Assembly: GCA_013396525.1 (NCBI GenBank)
Contig: VWYX01000277.1
Span: 315,126 to 379,125, forward strand
Source: Chaetorhynchus papuensis
Taxonomy: Eukaryota; Chordata; Aves; Passeriformes; Rhipiduridae
Reading direction: 5' to 3'
Length of the DNA stretch: 64,000 bases
Of this stretch, positions 58,661-64,000 are shown piece by piece. The notes beneath the pieces are model-generated. The model was given only the letters and a program-made list of their open reading frames with translations, ran no database searches and had not been told where the DNA came from. Every line of letters begins with the position of its first letter. Position 1 is the stretch's first letter. The translations under genes and the position numbers were made by a program.

Positions 58661-61521
58661 ACTGTAATTAAGGATCAAACTTTTCCAAGTTCCATATACT
58701 TTATTGGACCCAAAAGAAAAGAAATCTTGTTGTAAAGATGAAACATAAAAAAAAATTTTGCCTCTGTTTTTCCAAGAATTTTGATGTACTATAACTTTTT
58801 ATTCTTGCAAGCTCTAAAAGACCATTTACAACCACTATCACTCATAAACTTTTTTTTTTTTTGAGAGATAATTTTCTCTTGTAACTTAGATACTCTGTAA
58901 TCCAAACCCACTGCTGTACTCTAAAATTTCTTTCAACTACAGTATCTCCTAGAACTTACTGCCAGGGGCTAAAGCCATATATTATATAGTACTGAAGCTG
59001 ATCTTTGTCTCACTGAGAAGGTTTTATTTTATTTTATTTGACACAATAATATTTATTAACTTCAAAGTCGCTCACAGCATATATAATACCTGAAAAATTG
59101 CACCTACAGCATGGGATAAGGGGCTTTCTTTTGAAGGAGGCTGAACCAAATCCTATAGTAATCATTAGAAATACAGATTCTCTGCTTTGATATCTCTAGC
59201 AAAGCTATCTGCTGTTTGATTATCAATCAGGACACACAAGAAAAATGGTTGTTGAGTCATGCAGAGAGATAAAACTGACTCCAACAGATATTTATGGGAT
59301 ATGTTACTGCTAGTTGCCTCATACACACTGGAATTTGTTTTCATATGGCTAAAAGGTTTAATGATCTTTAGAAACATTTCTGGACTTCTGAAACAAGCGT
59401 TTCTCTTAGTTACAGCCTGGATTTCAGTTCAGTTTTGCAATCTAACAAAAGAAAGGGCTCTGTGGATGTCAGTTATGAGAGAGAGTATATTGATAATCCA
59501 TTATGGGCAGGTGCCCAGCAATAGACATAAGAAAAAAGCTATTATGATAAAAACATCTGGATCCAAACTGGATCTTGGCTTAAAGTGGAAATAATGAGGA
59601 TACTCCCCCATGTGGAAGAGAACGTGTGCTTACAGCTGGGTATTCTGTTCCCCCCACCTCAGTAACACATTAATGTTCTGCACTAAGAAATCCTGCAGTA
59701 ATTATTCCTGAGGGAAGAATGTTTGGGGGTGTCATTTTACCGGGAATGATTACTGAATAAAAAAAACTAACAAGCCGGGGACAATATGAAAGTTCCAAAT
59801 GTGACCACTGAGTGGCAATCAGAGTATACTCTTGAAAAGCCCGGGATTCCTTCTCTTGGGTCGAGCAGTACACAGAGAGCCAGGTTTCCTGTGTCCTCCT
59901 CAAGCAGTTACCTTCTCAAGCAGCTCCTGAATTACATGTGGTTTGTAAGAAGTCCATGTGTATCTTCACTGGTAGAGGCACTGTGGGCTGAAGTTGCTGG
60001 TTAGTCCAAAACTGCTGCAAAAGAATGAAACAGGACAGCAAGGCTTAAGGAAGCTGGAGCATCCAGCACAACTTGAGACTGTCCTGTATGTGCAGCCTTA
60101 TCCAGCAATGGAGAACTAGGACCTTGGGGAGATGCTCTCTTCACTACCCTGGATCCCTTATAAGGCTGCCTCCAGCTTTGCATGTTCATGATGTGTGTCT
60201 TGAGGCTGATAATCAGCTCATAAGGTCAAGAATATTTGTGCTTAGTTTTCAAAAATTACTTGGCACCATCTATATTGCAATGAGCTCTGGAGAAAACCTC
60301 AAGCTGAGGTTTTTTCAGCTTTCATGTTTTCCCAGCAACATGTTCATTAACAATATTTCAAAAGTGAAATGGACTTTCTCTTAAAAGTTACAGTATTCTG
60401 TCAGAGTCATCAAGCATCTTGATTACCCAGAATTTCTTGGAGTCTATTCCATGACACATTCTGTTTCAAAATGTACCATTACAATCTCAAAGAAGAATCT
60501 AGAACAGCTTCATTGTGTTCTGTACTTTCTCACACACAGGTATACAAGCACACAGAGAGATATTAAAAAAAATATATAAAAACCCCTTCAAACTCACAAA
60601 TATTTACGGGGTTTTTTCCCATAAAATACTTTTTAAAACATTTTCTATATGTCTTTTCATGTCTTGTAATTAGTATTTATTGAAGTGACTGGGCTAAAAA
60701 GGCATTTAGTAAGATTTCAAGTAATTAAATTCCCATATGATTTCCAGCTAAGAAACCATTTTCCTTAGACAGAAAAAGAAAACAAAACCTTCTATATCAA
60801 ATCCATATTGATTTTTAAAAGAATTTTACAAATATCTACTGCCATACTTGGAAGCTTCTCATGTGTTCCTATTCAAACATGGTGTTTGAACATTTCTGTT
60901 TGGAAAAGATGTCATTAAAACCTCCCCACTTTTCTCAAGAAAAAATAAAGTCAACCTTTGTATAAGGAATCTCCAAGAAATTTCGGAAAGGATTTCAGTT
61001 ATGAGTTAGCATCCTTATATAGGTAAAGAGGAGAAATTGAGTTGCTTGAAATAAAATGTTTTTTTCTAGGCAGTATTTTTCAGTAGATGTTATTTTAAGC
61101 AAAGGACATGCTGAACTGATGGATTTGACTTCAAAATCCCAAGCTATAGCTGGGTGTTTCCTAGCAGATATAGCCCTCATCAAGGCAAGCGACAACTTTT
61201 TTAAATGTGACCTGTACCCAAAACTGAGTTGTGCCAAAAAGACTCTCAAGCTCTCAAAAAGTCTTTCTAGAGTCTGGGTTTGTGTAACTTTCCTGAGCTT
61301 AAAGGACGCTCTAGAGCCCACATGAGCTAAAAGGAGTTGTGGCAGTGACATTATTTCTCTGGTCAGGGCTTCAACATTGATTTCATGGGGAGCAGGATTA
61401 AGTGGCACAGTCCACTATTTTTAATAGGATTATCACAAATTTTTTGCTCATTAAGAACAAAAAAGTCATTAAGAAGGACATCCAACTATCCAGGGAGCTC
61501 ACTGTGGTTATCAGTAATAAT
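58661..61521. other. Unique DNA with homopolymer runs
   Basis: A 13-T run is at 58850-58862 and a TTTTA repeat near 59022-59040. Frames of 137 codons (60995-61408, minus) and 111 codons (59259-59594, plus) show no recognisable domain. I call no gene. Confidence 0.45.
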
Positions 61522-61964
61522 AGGCCTTGAACACTTGCAGTGATGGGGCAGCCACAGGGCAGCCTCCTTCTCTGGGCAACCCGTGCAAGTGCCTCACCAC
61601 CCTCACAGTAAAGAATTTCTTCCTTATGTCTAATCTAATCCTGCCCTCTTTCAGTTTGAAGTTATTACCCTTTGTCCGATTACTCCATGCCCCAAAAATT
61701 CCTCTCCAACTCTCTTGTAGCCCCTTTAGGTACTTCATAGTGCTAGAAGGTCACTCTGGAACTTTCCTCCAGGCTGAAGAAGCTCAACTCTCTCAGCCTG
61801 TCTTCGTAGCAGAGGTGCTCCAGGCCTCTGACCTTCTTCGTGGCTTCATCTGTATATGCTCCAACATGTCCATGTCCTTCTTATGTTGGGATTGCAGAGC
61901 TGATTGCAGTACTCCAGGTGGGGTGTCACGATTGTAGAGTAGAGTGGAGAATCGCCTCCCTCTA
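61522..61964 (-). mobile_element. CR1 LINE, ORF2 C-terminus plus 3' region (minus strand)
   Basis: The longest CR1 remnant after the first. On the minus strand it reads CACCCCACCTGGAGTACTGC, then CCCAACATAAGAAGGACATG. It goes on to GGCCTGGAGCACCTCTGCTA and GAAGACAGGCTGAGAGAGTT, with a CTTCAGCCTGGAGGAAAG block. These encode the C-terminal end of CR1 ORF2. The 3' region follows, with AAGAAATTCTTTACTGTGAG and GGTGGTGAGGCACTTGCACG, and stops at the 'ccatcactgcaagtgttcaagg' wording. The tail is lost. The 136-codon plus-strand frame over it is antisense to the repeat. Confidence 0.95.
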
Positions 61965-64000
61965 TTAAGTTATGTGCTGCACAGATGTGAGTATGGAGAG
62001 CCTAAAAAACCTGTGAGATTTAATTGGGGAGCTTTGTGTTATGTGCCAAGTGTCAAGATTGCTTATAAAAATCCCTCGGTTTTATTTAATAAATATATAT
62101 ATATACACAAAAAAATACATGAATGCATACCTTGTATAAAAACCAATCTCATGAAACCACAATGCACAGAGCAAGATGAAGTAATGGTATTTCTCTCTCT
62201 GTTACTAATGAAGCGTGTCTCTCATACTTGTTAGCAACACAATTAGCATGAGTCCAAATGCCAGTTAGTGCTCAGCACTCTGCAAGATGTGGGCCATTGA
62301 CACCTCTTAGGACTTGTCCCAAGAACAAAGCCAAATTTGTTTTTCTAGTGTACCACAGCATCTGATAAGTACTTGCCATATGGAAATGTGACCTTTAGGA
62401 ATGAGTTGTGATTTATAAAAAGTGCTAGATGATGCCCTAAATGTTTTGTAGTCACCTAGAGAATACTTTGTACAACTACTGAACAGTATATGAGCCTATT
62501 TTAAAATTAAATTTAAGCTTAGACCTTTTCTGTAGAAGAGTTAATTTGATGCAATCCTTGGTGGTACTAAATCAGAAATATTTATGTGGAGATATTCTGC
62601 TTTTTATTTAATCCCAGGAATATTTTATGTGGCAGGACAAGACAGGATAAAATTTAGCTGAACTCAATGCAGTAGAAGGCACTCTCAGGACTCATTAGAT
62701 GCTACCGCTGTAAGTACCATTATGATACAACTGGATTTCACTTCCTGGTGTAGTTGAAAAGGGATTCAAAGGAGAAAATCAGTAGTGTATCTGTCTCACT
62801 AGTAGGACACTTTTAATTTCTGTCTGTATTCAAGTTCAGTTTGGAGAGGAGAACCTGTCTCTGATTTACTCCTATGACTAGAAGGTGGTAATCCAAACAG
62901 TGGTGAGGGAGGAAGGAACCTTGTCGTGAAGTTCCTTCCCAGACACTCAAGGTGATACTACATATCCATCAAGGAAAGTAGTTATTCCCCAGTGACAGGA
63001 AGATCAGGCAGAGATTTTAACTTCAGAAGGTATTTCTTGAAGCTACAATGCCTTTCAGTTTGGAGTAACTTCTCCAGCCTGTGTTCTTACACCCAGACTG
63101 GTTCTCAGTCAAGCAACACCTCAGTGTGACATATACATCTACAGCACCTTCAGTTCTGCTTAACCTATTCTTAAATGCCAGACCCTCCTGTAGATAGAGT
63201 AACACAGCAAACACAGCAAATATTCCTCCTATTCATGCAACCTGTCTGTTCTCTGAGTAGTGCACTTAGTAGTTAAACTTGTCAAAACATGCACTATCTG
63301 TTCAATCCTACTTCTGTTACCTGCATTTTACTTCTCCCTGATATTTGTCCCTGCCTGCACACTGTCTCAATCTCAGCTGCAAAGTCCTTAGGGCAGGACA
63401 CATTCTGCATATGAAACTTCTTGGATCCTCAGTCCTATTTCAGGCTGTACAGGAATAGCAGAATCCATGTTCTTTGGTTAATTACGATAATTCTGTAGAA
63501 TCGAATGAAAGTTACTGGCAGAGGCAGGAAATGTTTTTCATTCTGATTAGCTGTGTTTTAAATCTCTGGAGAAAATAGAAAAATTAACTGGAAATTGATT
63601 ATAAAAATTTGCCTGGATATAACAGCACCTATAACCCATGTGGCTTCCCAGGAAATGAGAAAGCTGTCGGTTCCAAGTGAGAAGTAAACCACAGTGGGTG
63701 GTCCAGAATGATCATGAAACAGAAACAGCAGCACATGACAGGTCTCTACTGACAGTGAATGACACCTCACTTTATATCATTCCTGCCAAGTGATAGAGAC
63801 ATTTTTGATACTGCTCAGTATGCATAGATCAGGCTTTGTCAAATGTACAGTCTGTGGTTGTGGCATCAGTCGCAAGCGATATTAAAGAGTTGCAAACATA
63901 TGAAATGATTAATTTTTTCACTCCAGAAATATGTATTTTCCAGAACACAGCAGCTGCCATAAAGGAATGGAATATTAAGTTTCTCTCAGACAAAAAACTT
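61965..64000. other. Unique DNA to the window end
   Basis: A TA run lies near 62091-62106. Short frames only; no gene or repeat recognised. Confidence 0.45.

Noticed and set aside
60995..61408. A 137-codon minus-strand frame
   Set aside because: No recognisable domain or splice context, and a plus-strand frame of similar size overlaps it, as expected by chance.
61527..61937. A 136-codon plus-strand gene
   Set aside because: It is antisense to the CR1 ORF2 C-terminal remnant.
1..64000. CRISPR arrays, operons, prophage or bacterial-type systems
   Set aside because: The window is vertebrate DNA. There are no spaced direct repeats of CRISPR type, no closely packed reading frames and no prokaryotic translation signals.

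Overview
The window looks like an AT-rich intergenic or intronic stretch of a bird chromosome. The main evidence is about twenty remnants of CR1 LINEs, many ending in the avian/reptilian octamer-like tail (GATTCTATG-type repeats, or CATAGAATC on the other strand). It also holds two LTRs of the endogenous retrovirus type common in birds, long pentanucleotide microsatellites, and very old amniote relics (an L3-like CR1 and CORE/MIR-like SINE pieces). One run of six Ns marks an assembly gap inside a microsatellite. The species cannot be named from this sequence; a passerine-like genome fits but is not proven.

I recognise no intact protein-coding gene, rRNA or functional tRNA. Most open frames are under about 110 codons, and many lie inside CR1 or LTR remnants. 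Several start at GTG or TTG rather than ATG. The longest, about 165 codons at 22247-22744 on the minus strand, has a TTG start and no recognisable domain.

Layout. 1-12 kb: a CR1 3' end, an L3-like ancient CR1 relic (1010-1690), a (TTTTC)n array with the N gap (2166-2248), a minus-strand CR1, then about 5.8 kb of unique sequence and an old CR1 3' relic near 10 kb. 12-18 kb: a 22-A run, a pure (ATTCT)n array of about 24 units, CR1, and two old SINE-like fragments. 18-32 kb: five CR1 fragments, a near-complete solo LTR (26406-26975), and a second LTR (30709-31039) followed by a decayed retroviral internal stretch to about 31910. 32-41 kb: small CR1 pieces, an odd array derived from a CR1 tail (32909-33030), and a CR1 near 40.3 kb. 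41-46.2 kb: a MIR-like relic, then the least repeat-like part of the window, with locally raised CpG at 41.8-42.25 kb and 44.6-45.6 kb and two weak candidate exons at 45350-45500 (+) and 45890-46108 (-). This is the best place to look for a promoter or alternative first exon. 46-64 kb: unique DNA with six more CR1 fragments, including an internally deleted copy that keeps a reverse-transcriptase motif (53411-53768).

Nothing here forms an operon, pathway or new molecular system. The useful content is the repeat record, two potentially unstable pentanucleotide arrays, one truncated provirus and one candidate regulatory or exonic block.
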